Positions 32,935 to 42,346 of a stretch of 64,000 bases of DNA are shown piece after piece. This DNA comes from Lactobacillus sp. UCMA15818 (lineage in GTDB: Bacteria; Bacillota; Bacilli; Lactobacillales; Lactobacillaceae): positions 314,207 through 378,206 of the forward strand of contig NZ_VJYB01000002.1 of the NCBI RefSeq assembly GCF_030400225.1, written 5' to 3'. The first letter of the stretch is position 1. Every line of letters begins with the position of its first letter. Position numbers and translations under genes: made by a program. Under the pieces are notes generated by a model. The model was not told the DNA's origin. It worked only from the letters and a program-made list of their open reading frames with translations, and searched no databases.

Positions 32935-33663
32935 ATGAATATAGCAGTTATTTTTGCTGGTGGCGTTGGAAAAAGAATGAATAGTAAAGAATTACCTAAA
33001 CAATTTTTGAAGATACATGGTAAGCCAATAATTATTCATACATTAGAATTATTTGAAGAGAGTTCTGAAGTGGACGCTATCATTGTTGTGTGTGTAGAAA
33101 GTTGGATAAATTATTTGAATAATTTGATTAATAAATATAATTTGCACAAAATTAAAAAAGTAGTCAAAGGTGGTAAAACGGGACAAGAATCTATATATCA
33201 TGGATTAGTAGCGGCAGAAAAAATAAGTAAAGATAGCAGAGATATTGCTATAATTCATGACGGAGTTCGTCCATTAATAACTTTAAAAACAATTCATGAT
33301 AATGTTAAATCTGTCATAAAAAATGGCTCAGCAATTACATCTATCAAAGCTAAAGAAACACTACTTATTGTTGATGAGGATGAGGCAATAGACACTGTTC
33401 CAGATAGATCTCATTCAAGATTAGCTCGTGCTCCACAAAGTTTTTACTTAGAAGATATTCTTGCTGTACACAAAAAAGCAATCAAAGACGGGAAACTAAA
33501 TTTTATTGACTCATGTTCAATGATGAAATTTTATGGTAAGACGCTTTTTCTAGTTGATGGACCGCAAGAAAATATAAAAGTAACCACTCCGGATGATTTT
33601 TATATAATGAGGGCTATGTTAGATGCAAAAGAAGATGCGCAAATATACGGAATTGGTGATTAA
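32935..33663 (+). CDS. IspD/TarI-like cytidylyltransferase
   Basis: 242 residues. AVIFAGGVGKRMNSKELPKQ is the CTP-binding loop; IIHDGVRPLI, KAKETLLIVD and RLARAPQSFYLEDI are the IspD/TarI signatures. The mevalonate pathway gene mvaS in this window argues against a need for MEP-pathway IspD, so a CDP-alditol role (for example CDP-ribitol) with the LicD-like enzyme is more likely. Followed after 3 nt by an epimerase/reductase gene. Confidence 0.87.
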   Translation: MNIAVIFAGGVGKRMNSKELPKQFLKIHGKPIIIHTLELFEESSEVDAIIVVCVESWINYLNNLINKYNLHKIKKVVKGGKTGQESIYHGLVAAEKISKDSRDIAIIHDGVRPLITLKTIHDNVKSVIKNGSAITSIKAKETLLIVDEDEAIDTVPDRSHSRLARAPQSFYLEDILAVHKKAIKDGKLNFIDSCSMMKFYGKTLFLVDGPQENIKVTTPDDFYIMRAMLDAKEDAQIYGIGD

Positions 33664-33666
33664 TTT

Positions 33667-34716
33667 ATGGGGAATGAGATATTAAAAGATGATATAGCTA
33701 ATTTTATAAAAAGCAAACAAATTGAATTTAACGAATTTTCTAATAAGGTTTTCTTTATTACTGGAGCCACTGGTTTGATAGGGTCATTAATAATTAAAAC
33801 ATTATTGTGTATTAATAGGACGAAAAAATTAAATATTAAAATAATTGCTGTCGTTAGGAATGAAATAAAAGCCAAAAAAATTTACAGATCTTATTTGCCT
33901 TGTGACTCTCTTTCTTTCTATAAAGTTAATTTGGGTGTAGACAAGATAAATTTTACAGGGAACATAGATTTTATTGTCCACGCTGCTTCCATAACGTCAT
34001 CTAAATTAATAATTGATAATCCTGTAGGAACAATAAGAACTGCAGTTGATGGTACCCGTGATGTACTAGAATTTGCCAAAAGAAGCAACATTGATTCAAT
34101 GGTTTATGTTTCATCTATGGAAATTTATGGTCAAATACTAAAGAATGGTAAAGTTTCCGAAGAAGATTTGGGTTATATTGATTTAACCAATCCAAGATCT
34201 TCTTACTCAGAAGGAAAAAGAATGTGTGAGATGCTGTGTACTGCATATCATACACAGTATGGATTGAATATAACTTCTGCTAGGTTGGCCCAAACCTTTG
34301 GTGCTGGAATTTTATCAACCGAAAATAGAGTTTTTGCTCAATTTGCCAGAAGTGCAATTAGAGGAGAAAATATAGTTTTGCATACAAAAGGTTTATCAGA
34401 GGGAAATTATGTTTATACAATGGATGCAATTTCCGCTATTTTAGTTTTATTGCTTAAAGGGAAACCTGGAGCAGCATATAATGTTTCAAATGAGAACAAT
34501 CATACTACAATTAAAAATATGGCTAAAATAGTAGCTGAGGAATTTTCATATGGGAAAAGCAAAGTTGTAATTGATATTCCAGATACAAATTTTGGATATG
34601 CGCCCGATGTAAAAATATGGTTAGATAATTCAAAAATTAAGTCTTTAGGTTGGACACCTAAAGTTGGGTTAAGAGAGTCATATAATAGAATGATTATGTA
34701 TATGAAGCTAGAATGA
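33667..34716 (+). CDS. NAD-dependent epimerase/dehydratase (extended SDR)
   Basis: 349 residues. Rossmann GATGLIGSLI near residue 35, VHAASITSS, YVSSMEIYG and the catalytic Y-x3-K (SSYSEGKRMCE). Probably makes or modifies the sugar or alditol used by the LicD-type transferase and the cytidylyltransferase before it. The same three-gene cassette (LicD, IspD-like, SDR) recurs in polysaccharide loci of Firmicutes. ATG 33667 with weak ribosome site GGGG... coupled to the preceding stop. Confidence 0.85.
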   Translation: MGNEILKDDIANFIKSKQIEFNEFSNKVFFITGATGLIGSLIIKTLLCINRTKKLNIKIIAVVRNEIKAKKIYRSYLPCDSLSFYKVNLGVDKINFTGNIDFIVHAASITSSKLIIDNPVGTIRTAVDGTRDVLEFAKRSNIDSMVYVSSMEIYGQILKNGKVSEEDLGYIDLTNPRSSYSEGKRMCEMLCTAYHTQYGLNITSARLAQTFGAGILSTENRVFAQFARSAIRGENIVLHTKGLSEGNYVYTMDAISAILVLLLKGKPGAAYNVSNENNHTTIKNMAKIVAEEFSYGKSKVVIDIPDTNFGYAPDVKIWLDNSKIKSLGWTPKVGLRESYNRMIMYMKLE

Positions 34717-34810
34717 TTTCTAGAGCTAAAGTATTTATTTATTAGTTAGGTATACTTAATGATATTATTTCATATAAGAATTATATGATATTGGGGAAGG
34801 AAATGTATAT

Positions 34811-35773
34811 ATGTCTGAAAATAAAAAAAGGTTATCAGGTCATAGGCATCATCATCAAAGTAAAAAAAGAAAAATTTGGAGCATTGTAATTGCTTTACTT
34901 ATTTTATTTTTCGTAATCGATGGTTTAATAATTGCCAAGGTGTATAACGATACTAGGAGTGCCGTTGATACTACATATCATAAGGTTAAAAACAAAAGTG
35001 AGCGAGATGCTACAAGAACTATCAGTAATGGTAAGCCATTTTCCATCTTACTTTTGGGGACCGATACAGGAGACTATGGACGTACATATAAGGGACGGAC
35101 TGATACGATGATGGTCGCGGTGGTGAATCCAAATACGAAGAAGACGGCTTTGGTAAGTATTCCACGTGATACAGAAGTTGCTATTCCCGGTCATGGCTTT
35201 GAGAACAAGATTAACTCTGCCTATACATATGGTGGAACCAGTATGGCAATGAATATCGTGCAGAGTTATCTGAATGTTCCCATTGATCATTATATTGAGA
35301 TGAACATGGGAGGTTTGGTCCAGTTATCTTCTGCATTGGGATCAATCAAGGTAAAAAATGACTTGGACTTCACTAATCTAGGTTATCATTTCAAAAAGGG
35401 TACAGTGACAATTAATAAAAGTAATATTCTGGCGTATACACGAATGAGATATCAAGATTCTCGCGGTGATTATGGACGGCAATTGCGCCAGCGACTGGTG
35501 TTAGAAGGACTTGTTAAAAAAATTGCGACTGTTCAAGGTATCACTAACTATCAGAATATTTTATCAGCCCTTTCCAGCAACATGAAGACCGACATCACAT
35601 TCAATGAAATGAAGACGATTGCGACCAAGTACCGTTCTGCTGATAAAGTTAAGCAGATTCAGCTTCAAGGATATGGTAAGATGATTGATGGAATCTCATT
35701 TCAGGTCGTTCCACAAAAGAACGTTGACGCTGTAACGACCGAATTAAAAAGTGCATTGGAACTGACTAAATAA
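34811..35773 (+). CDS. LytR-CpsA-Psr (LCP) family protein
   Basis: 320 residues. Basic His/Lys-rich start, one TM helix (about 25-48), then the extracellular LCP domain: LLLGTDTGDYGRTYKGRTDT, VSIPRDTEVAIPGHG, INSAYTYGG, and ARMRYQDSRGDYGRQLRQR-type conserved Arg motif. LCP enzymes attach glycopolymers from the lipid carrier to peptidoglycan. The high-GC turn compared with the genes before it shows that the conserved, older part of the EPS locus begins here. GGGGAAGGAAA precedes ATG 34811. Confidence 0.92.
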   Translation: MSENKKRLSGHRHHHQSKKRKIWSIVIALLILFFVIDGLIIAKVYNDTRSAVDTTYHKVKNKSERDATRTISNGKPFSILLLGTDTGDYGRTYKGRTDTMMVAVVNPNTKKTALVSIPRDTEVAIPGHGFENKINSAYTYGGTSMAMNIVQSYLNVPIDHYIEMNMGGLVQLSSALGSIKVKNDLDFTNLGYHFKKGTVTINKSNILAYTRMRYQDSRGDYGRQLRQRLVLEGLVKKIATVQGITNYQNILSALSSNMKTDITFNEMKTIATKYRSADKVKQIQLQGYGKMIDGISFQVVPQKNVDAVTTELKSALELTK

Positions 35774-35792
35774 ACAGTATAGGAGTAGATTG

Positions 35793-36566
35793 ATGAGTGA
35801 AGAAGCAAATAATGAGACAGTGATTGATCTTCGGCGATTGTTTGTCTTACTTAAAAAGAATTATCTAGGGATTATTTTGTGGGGTGTTCTTGGAGCCATC
35901 GTAGCTATGCTGGTTTCCTTTATATTAATGACACCCAAGTATAGTGCTTCAATTGATTTATTAGTTAACCAAAAGGCAAGTAATCAAAGTTTACAATATA
36001 ATGTACAGCAAGCAGATCTGCAGGCAATCAATACTTATAAGGATGTTATCCAAAAGCCAGTTATCTTAGCTCCTGTCGTGAAGGAATTGCGCCAAAAGGA
36101 TAATTATTCGGGATCAGTTGAGTCACTTGAGAAATTAGTAGCGATTTCTAATGAAACAAATTCGCAAGTGGTGACTGTCACCGTTACTGATACGAATGCA
36201 TATACCGCTGCTGATCTTGCTAATACGATTGGTAAGGTCTTCAGCCAGAAGATTAAGAAGATGATGAAGGTCGATAATGTGACGGTCGTTACCAAGGCAA
36301 CTGCAGATACAGATCCAGTGTCTCCTAATAAGAAGCTTAACTTATTAATTGGAATCGTTGTTGGTTTGCTAATTGGAGTGGCAATCGTTGTTATCAAGGA
36401 CTTGCTTGATACAACTGTTCGTGATGAGAAGTTCTTAGTTGAAGAACTTGGACTTACGAGCTTGGGTGCAATTAGTCATATTCAGAGTAAGAAGTATCGT
36501 CGAGTCGTTAATGTCGTGATTGGTGGCAATGTAGATGGTGAAAAGCTTTCACGACGCAGAGTATAG
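35793..36566 (+). CDS. wzd: Wzd/CpsC chain-length regulator (tyrosine-kinase modulator)
   Basis: 257 residues. Wzz domain: VIDLRRLFVLLKKNYLGIIL with the first TM, an outer domain (SASIDLLVNQKASNQSLQYN...), and second TM about 180-200 after the Pro-rich DTDPVSPNKKLNLLI. It partners the Wze kinase. Start ATG 35793 (7 nt from AGGAG) rather than the TTG at 35790. Unusually it keeps a 60-residue cytosolic tail after TM 2. Confidence 0.92.
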   Translation: MSEEANNETVIDLRRLFVLLKKNYLGIILWGVLGAIVAMLVSFILMTPKYSASIDLLVNQKASNQSLQYNVQQADLQAINTYKDVIQKPVILAPVVKELRQKDNYSGSVESLEKLVAISNETNSQVVTVTVTDTNAYTAADLANTIGKVFSQKIKKMMKVDNVTVVTKATADTDPVSPNKKLNLLIGIVVGLLIGVAIVVIKDLLDTTVRDEKFLVEELGLTSLGAISHIQSKKYRRVVNVVIGGNVDGEKLSRRRV

Positions 36567-36583
36567 GAAGGAGGTCAAAAATA

Positions 36584-37339
36584 ATGTTTGGATTTAAGAA
36601 TAAAAAGAAGAAAAAGAAAGAATTGTCAATGGATTCAATGCAGAACGGTGTTGAAATGATTTCTGCTGCCGATCCAAGTTCAGTGATTGCTGAACAGTTC
36701 AAGACAGTCCGCACTAATATTCAGTTCTCTAATGCTGATCATCAGTATCGCAATATCCTTTTGACCTCCTCGATGGCTTCAGAAGGTAAGTCGACGATTG
36801 CTGCGAATCTAGCAGTTACATTTGCAAGTCAGGGCTTAAAGACTCTCTTGGTTGATGCCGATATGCGTAGACCAACAATCAACGCAACTTTTAGCATTGC
36901 CAATCCTAAGGGGCTGACTAACTATCTGACAGACCGTGACTTCGATGTCAATCAGGCAATCTACGAGACTTCAATCGAGAATCTCTTCGTTATGCCAAGT
37001 GGACCGGTACCGCCTAATCCAGCTGAATTATTGAACTCGAAGCGGATGGATCTCCTAATCAAGGCACTCTCGGAGCAACTCGACTTGGTTATCTATGATG
37101 CTCCACCATTGTTATCAGTAACAGATGCGCAGGTGCTCTCAACCAAGGTCGAGGGTACAATCCTTGTGACACGCCAGAACACTACTGAGAAGGAAGCCGT
37201 GAAGCATGCTGTCGACTTATTGAAACATGTAAATGCTAATGTCATTGGTTCAATCTACAATGATGTTCATGCAGAAGGTGGGAGTGGATACTATGGCTAT
37301 TATGGAGACGGATACTACGGCAAGTCTGACAAAGAGTAA
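36584..37339 (+). CDS. wze: Wze/CpsD tyrosine autokinase
   Basis: 251 residues. BY-kinase: Walker A SSMASEGKSTIAANLAV, Walker A' LLVDADMRRP, Walker B LVIYDAPPLL, and a C-terminal tyrosine cluster GYYGYYGDGYYGK for autophosphorylation. It controls EPS polymerisation with Wzd and is dephosphorylated by the next gene's product. The 3' end overlaps wzb by 47 nt. Confidence 0.94.
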   Translation: MFGFKNKKKKKKELSMDSMQNGVEMISAADPSSVIAEQFKTVRTNIQFSNADHQYRNILLTSSMASEGKSTIAANLAVTFASQGLKTLLVDADMRRPTINATFSIANPKGLTNYLTDRDFDVNQAIYETSIENLFVMPSGPVPPNPAELLNSKRMDLLIKALSEQLDLVIYDAPPLLSVTDAQVLSTKVEGTILVTRQNTTEKEAVKHAVDLLKHVNANVIGSIYNDVHAEGGSGYYGYYGDGYYGKSDKE

Positions 37340-38105
37340 TAAGATTATTGACCTGCATTGTCATTTAATCCCTGGGATTGATGATGGCTCTCCTGATCTG
37401 GAACATTCACTAGAACTTGCGCATCAAGCCGTTGCTGAGGGAATAACACATATCTTGGCAACTCCGCATCATTTGGATGGTGATTATGTTAACCATCGAG
37501 ATGATGTAATTAAGCACGTTACTGATTTTCAGCGTGAACTAGATCATCACGGAATACCGCTTGTTATTTTTCCTGGACAGGAAGTTCATATTAATGGAGA
37601 CTTGACTGAAAAGTACGATGATTTACTGGGAATTGATGAAGATAAGAAGTACATGCTGATTGAATTTCCTCATGGCTCAGTTCCTGCATACGCTAAGCGT
37701 TTATTCTTTGAGTTGCGTAAGCTAGGAACAACTCCGGTGATCGTTCATCCAGAACGCAATCATGAGATTCAAGGAGATTTGAATCTTTTATATGATTTTA
37801 TTGCTGATGGGGCGTTATCACAACTGACGGCAACCAGTTATGTCGGTGGTTTTGGTGAGAAGGTTCAGCATATCTCTGAACAGCTCGTTGAACATAACCT
37901 TGTTCAGATTTTTGCATCTGATGCCCATGCACTGAAAGGTCGCAGCTTCGCATTACGAGAGGCATTTATGAAGTTGCGAACAGAGTTGGGACAGACCGAA
38001 GTTGATGAATTCGAAGGTAATGCGGAGAATTTACTTAATGGAATGCCAGTTTTTGCCAGAGATTATTCGCGGGTTGATAAGAAGAAAAAGTTTTGGCTTT
38101 TTTAG
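37293..38105 (+). CDS. wzb: Wzb/CpsB protein-tyrosine phosphatase (PHP type)
   Basis: 270 residues. PHP-fold metal motifs DLHCHLIPGIDDGS, ATPHHLDGDY, PGQEVHI, VIVHPERN and ASDAHALKGR. Removes phosphate from the Wze tyrosine tail. Start ATG 37293 is preceded by AGGTGGGAG at 9 nt; the open frame extends further upstream but without a ribosome site. Last gene of the EPS locus. Confidence 0.93.
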   Translation: MAIMETDTTASLTKSNKIIDLHCHLIPGIDDGSPDLEHSLELAHQAVAEGITHILATPHHLDGDYVNHRDDVIKHVTDFQRELDHHGIPLVIFPGQEVHINGDLTEKYDDLLGIDEDKKYMLIEFPHGSVPAYAKRLFFELRKLGTTPVIVHPERNHEIQGDLNLLYDFIADGALSQLTATSYVGGFGEKVQHISEQLVEHNLVQIFASDAHALKGRSFALREAFMKLRTELGQTEVDEFEGNAENLLNGMPVFARDYSRVDKKKKFWLF

Positions 38106-38712
38106 AAAAAGTATAGTATAAGTGGAGTAAGTATTTGTTTCTTAGATGAAATGGATGCTTATTTTTTCAATATAAATTTAATTGGCTAATCAATGTGAAT
38201 GCTCATATAAATTAAAAAAAGTTTGCTTTGTTGAAGATAATATATCACTAAATTTGCAAATTAAATATTTAGAAAAGATTTCTTTTGTTTAGTAGTTTTA
38301 GGTATTAAAATATGATAGTATTAGTGGCAGTAAGTTGCAAGTCATTATATTATTTATTATGAGCTGATTCTGATACTATCCAAAATCTTAATTAAATGAG
38401 GAAACATGCTTGTTCGTATTAATATAGAAAGGCTGTTTCAAGATTAATTTTTGAGATTCGGTATATTTTGAACCAGCCTTTTCCTACGTTTAGTCAAAGT
38501 TTACCTTTTCAATGTTGGTATTTTATTTTTAAATAAATTGCAAAAATGGTGCATTGGTTTCAAGAAAATGTTTTCGGAATAAAATTTATAATGGCTAGGC
38601 ATAAAAGGTAGAGAAGATAAAGTTTGAGTTTTTGTTGTGTAGTAGATAAGATGGAAGCTAACTTAATGGAGTGTTAGCTTTTTAACTGCATAATACTTTT
38701 AAGGATTTTTGG
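38106..38712. other. 600-bp non-coding region between EPS and c-di-GMP loci
   Basis: No supported gene. It holds a long imperfect hairpin AAGGCTGTTTCAA / TTGAACCAGCCTT at 38429-38480 followed by TT, a likely EPS terminator, and AGCTAAC / GTTAGCT with a T run at 38656-38683, which lies just before the first GGDEF gene and could be an attenuator-like leader structure. Confidence 0.5.
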
Positions 38713-39843
38713 GTGGTTGAATATAAAATGCTAGAGATATTTATTTTGGGCTTCATCGCTCCGCTAATTACAATCTGTTTTTTATTCTGCAAGTACTACT
38801 TCTTTAGAATATATGTTGTTTCCTTAGAGCATCAACTCTGGGCCGACATCATCTTCTATTTTTTCTTAGGTACTTTCTATTTTGTGGTGGAAAGCCTTAC
38901 TTTTTTCTATTTTGAAATTATATGTTTCCAATATGTGGTTGGAATTACCGCCTTTTTTCTTGATGGTAGAATTAGAGGATACCTTGCTTTTGCATTGATG
39001 CCGCCAGTCCTAATGCTTGTAGAACTAGTGAATGGAATATATTCTCCGGCGACGATTCAGTATGTCTTCGTACTGATGGTTGCTTCCATTATTTTTTGTG
39101 AACTGATTAACTTTTTGGTTGATATTGACCTATTTTCGAAATATGCTACTTCGTTGGTTATAGCCAATATTGTGTCACCAGTCTTGATAGGTGCACAGTG
39201 GCGAAGTACTATTGGAACAAGTACGTCAGATGTCTATGTACCAATTTTAATTGGATCTGTTATTATTTTGAGCTTTGTCTATGGTTATTCTGCAGCATTG
39301 CAGCGCAAAGAAGTCCAGATACTAGAGCTTAGGTATGAAGCCACATATGATGGATTGACTAATCTCTTAAATTATAATTCTTTTGCCGATTATGTGACTG
39401 GTAAGAAGGAAGAAAAACCACAGCATCATGTCGTAGTCATGTTGGATATTGATAATTTTAAACAAATTAATGATACTTTTGGGCATTTGGAAGGCAACAA
39501 TGTAATCAAGTTCTTCTCAACAAGTTTAAAAATCTTTTTCAATAGGAACTGCCCAAAGAATGTTGAAGTATATCGATTTGGCGGAGAAGAGTTCTGTATC
39601 TTATTCCAAGACCGAAATATTGAAGATTGCTTTTCATTGATGTTGCGGTTCCAAGAAGAACTTAGTGCAAAAAACTTTTTGACAGACGATAAACAAGCAG
39701 TTGCGGTGACATTCTCTGGCGGTGTTGCTGAAGCAAATGAATTTAATGAAATTGATCAGGCGGTAAAAGAGGCAGATATGGCCTTGTACTTGGCAAAAAG
39801 AGCGGGACGAGCGCAAGTTATCTGTCCTGCTTGCCAGATCTAA
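38713..39843 (+). CDS. Membrane diguanylate cyclase 1 (GGDEF)
   Basis: 376 residues. About six N-terminal TM helices (5TM-like sensor region, residues 1-195), a short coiled linker ELRYEATYDGLTNLLNY, then a GGDEF domain with MLDIDNFKQINDTFGH and active site RFGGEEF. No RxxD inhibitory site five residues before the motif, so product feedback is probably absent. GTG 38713 or ATG 38728 start. It makes c-di-GMP; the 778-residue exported protein and a second cyclase follow. Confidence 0.9.
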   Translation: MVEYKMLEIFILGFIAPLITICFLFCKYYFFRIYVVSLEHQLWADIIFYFFLGTFYFVVESLTFFYFEIICFQYVVGITAFFLDGRIRGYLAFALMPPVLMLVELVNGIYSPATIQYVFVLMVASIIFCELINFLVDIDLFSKYATSLVIANIVSPVLIGAQWRSTIGTSTSDVYVPILIGSVIILSFVYGYSAALQRKEVQILELRYEATYDGLTNLLNYNSFADYVTGKKEEKPQHHVVVMLDIDNFKQINDTFGHLEGNNVIKFFSTSLKIFFNRNCPKNVEVYRFGGEEFCILFQDRNIEDCFSLMLRFQEELSAKNFLTDDKQAVAVTFSGGVAEANEFNEIDQAVKEADMALYLAKRAGRAQVICPACQI

Positions 39844-39934
39844 TAATAGTTTTGTTTAAATTAACCTTGTGTTATGAGTACTATTCCAATTATAATGAAA
39901 AAGAATTAAAGGTTTAATAAAAGGGGATTAACGA

Positions 39935-42271
39935 GTGAAAAGATGGGGTTTGGGGATAGTAGTTATCTTATTTGGTTCGCTTTTTGCGCTCTTGCTGGCT
40001 AACCAAAAGCCAAATCAGATAACGAACGCTAATAAACAGGCTAACAATTCAACAATTCTGGCTAAAAAGGGTTTGGAAAAGCAAGGAACCTCTTTTGCTT
40101 TACAGAACAGTAATAAGTTAGCAAAACTGCAAGAAGAAAAAACACCGACGGCTGCTATAAGTAGTACTGCACTGTCGAGTCCGGCTAAATTGGCGAGTAG
40201 TGTAGATGATAACAGTGCTCGCATAACAATCGCTGGTGTTTTATCACAGAAAAGTGGGGCAGCTTTGAGCGACCAAGTTGTATATGCTAAAAGCTCGACT
40301 GAAGAGATTAGGCTTTCTACGGATGGAGAAGGCGATTTTTTTGTGCATTTATTAAGTAACCAAAACTATACTTTGACCACTTCGAATGGGATGCAGCTCG
40401 GCAGCATTACAACTGGTGCTACTAAGAGTGTTGTCAATGATGATGGCGTAATTGAACTCGGAAGAACATTCAAAAGTGAATCTTCTTCCGGTTATGTGCA
40501 GCTTAATTCAAATGTTATTTATTTTCCAGAATCTGAGATATCTTCGGCAAGTAGCACTAGCATTATTGTCAACGGAATACAGAATGTATACGTTGGTGAT
40601 ATTGTACTTGCAGATGAGAGCCTGAATCATTTGACAGCAGTGGCTATTGAGGTAACCAGTGTTCAATATGAGAATAACAAAACAATTTTAAATGGTACAC
40701 CGCTAGCCATGACTTCAATCTTTCAAGAAATTCATTCAGGAAGTTATGGGAGTTTTGGTACAGTGAAAGTCACGCCCAACACACAAGTTGCAAGTCGCAA
40801 CAATAATGATGGCAATGACAATCAGAATGAGAACAGTCTAGTAGTCAATGATGGACAAGGCAGCACATTCAATGTGGAAGTAGGGCTGACACCATCCCTG
40901 AAGATTGATTATTCAAACACAAGTGGGACAAAGCAGATTGCAGCATCGTTTAAGACGACTGCCAAAGTTCAAGGGAGTATTAGCGCAGGTCGAACAAATT
41001 CCCAAAATTATGATATCGGCACTGCAACGATCACAACTGATCTTCCTTTTTTATCCGTTACGGTACCGTTAACCCTAAATGAGTCTTTGCAATCCGTTAA
41101 GGAACACAGTGTAAATGTCACAGGTGAGTATACTTCAAGCGTAAATTTGCAAATCAACGGTGACAAACTGACGAAAACAGCTAGTCATACTGCCGCTGTT
41201 AATTTGTCTGGTGGCACAGATTCGTTGAGCCTAAGCTTGGGTGTCACAGCTGCCCCAAGTATTTCAATGGCAGGAAGCGAACTGCTCAACATAAATGCTT
41301 GCTCAGGCTTTAGTGAGAATGTAGATGCTGCTGCGAACGAGACTCAAAGTAGTCATTATAGTGATGAGATTGAGAGCCCATTTTTGGAAAGGTCATATAG
41401 TTCAGCAGATGATATTCCCATTTTTAAAACGGCTGATATGCAGATAAATACTGCTACAGCAGACAATGTAAGCGACATAACTTTGGCTCCGGGAGAAAAA
41501 AAGATACTGTATTTGCCAGATTATAGTAGTGGTAACACTGACTTAACTCTTAACGAGAATGGTCCAATCACGGTTACAAAATTAGCAAGCGGTGTATATG
41601 AAGTGGTCGCGAATGCGGCGGCTGTGCCTGAAACGAGTGCCAATCTTGCATTTTTGGATGCTTCTTCAAATGGACATCTTGTTAATAGTAAGGGGCAACT
41701 TACCGTAAACATTGTCAACGCAGACAAGACTAGTATCAGTGGTCGTATACTAGATGCTTCGAAGCAAACGGGAATCCAGAATGCACAAATAACCTTGATC
41801 AATGAAGCGACTGGTGCTACTTATAGGACAGTCTCCAACGCTAACGGCGAATATGTGCTAGAACTGCCAAGTGGTAATTATCAGAGTACGGTTACAGCAA
41901 GCGGGTACCAATCTGCGAATGCAGTACTCGGTAATATTGATACAGAAGGGTTGAAGCATGACACTGAATTGTCTTTGAATGTTTCTAATCTTCATGGAGT
42001 TATTAAGGATTCAGTGACAAGCGCGAAGATTGCTGGAGCGTCGCTATCTTTTAGGGCGGGTGCTGATAATACGATAAGTGAACCTGTAGCAAGCAGCGTT
42101 ACTGATGAGAATGGCGAATACCATCTTAGTCTGCCTGCAGGTGATTACACAGTTGCGCTAATGAGCAATGGTTTTGTTACGGGCTATGAAAATATTACTG
42201 TGGGTCAAAATAGTGAAGATACTGAGGTAGATGGTCTGCTGGCTAAGGAAAGTACAGACTTTAGCAGGTAA
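39935..42271 (+). CDS. Large exported protein with carboxypeptidase-regulatory-like domains
   Basis: 778 residues. N-terminal signal/TM (about 5-22), no LPxTG, so secreted or held by the N-terminal helix. Ser/Asn/Thr-rich. Three Ig-like beta sandwich units of the CarboxypepD_reg type: about 95-170, 601-670 (ISGRILDASKQTGIQNAQIT, SNANGEYVLELPSG) and 671-745 (LHGVIKDSVT, TDENGEYHLSLPAGDYT). The middle is an unassigned beta-rich region. GTG start with AGGGGATT. Lying between two cyclase genes, it may be an extracellular matrix or adhesin protein controlled by c-di-GMP. Family not recognised. Confidence 0.75.
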   Translation: MKRWGLGIVVILFGSLFALLLANQKPNQITNANKQANNSTILAKKGLEKQGTSFALQNSNKLAKLQEEKTPTAAISSTALSSPAKLASSVDDNSARITIAGVLSQKSGAALSDQVVYAKSSTEEIRLSTDGEGDFFVHLLSNQNYTLTTSNGMQLGSITTGATKSVVNDDGVIELGRTFKSESSSGYVQLNSNVIYFPESEISSASSTSIIVNGIQNVYVGDIVLADESLNHLTAVAIEVTSVQYENNKTILNGTPLAMTSIFQEIHSGSYGSFGTVKVTPNTQVASRNNNDGNDNQNENSLVVNDGQGSTFNVEVGLTPSLKIDYSNTSGTKQIAASFKTTAKVQGSISAGRTNSQNYDIGTATITTDLPFLSVTVPLTLNESLQSVKEHSVNVTGEYTSSVNLQINGDKLTKTASHTAAVNLSGGTDSLSLSLGVTAAPSISMAGSELLNINACSGFSENVDAAANETQSSHYSDEIESPFLERSYSSADDIPIFKTADMQINTATADNVSDITLAPGEKKILYLPDYSSGNTDLTLNENGPITVTKLASGVYEVVANAAAVPETSANLAFLDASSNGHLVNSKGQLTVNIVNADKTSISGRILDASKQTGIQNAQITLINEATGATYRTVSNANGEYVLELPSGNYQSTVTASGYQSANAVLGNIDTEGLKHDTELSLNVSNLHGVIKDSVTSAKIAGASLSFRAGADNTISEPVASSVTDENGEYHLSLPAGDYTVALMSNGFVTGYENITVGQNSEDTEVDGLLAKESTDFSR

Positions 42272-42346
42272 GCTTGTAGTAATCTGGTTTTTGAATTCTG
42301 ACTTAGTTGAAGTTAGTTTATACTTTTAAGACATTAAATTAAGGTT

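Noticed and set aside
39935-42271. Exported protein as a sortase substrate
   Set aside because: No LPxTG-type motif, hydrophobic helix or basic tail at the C-terminus.
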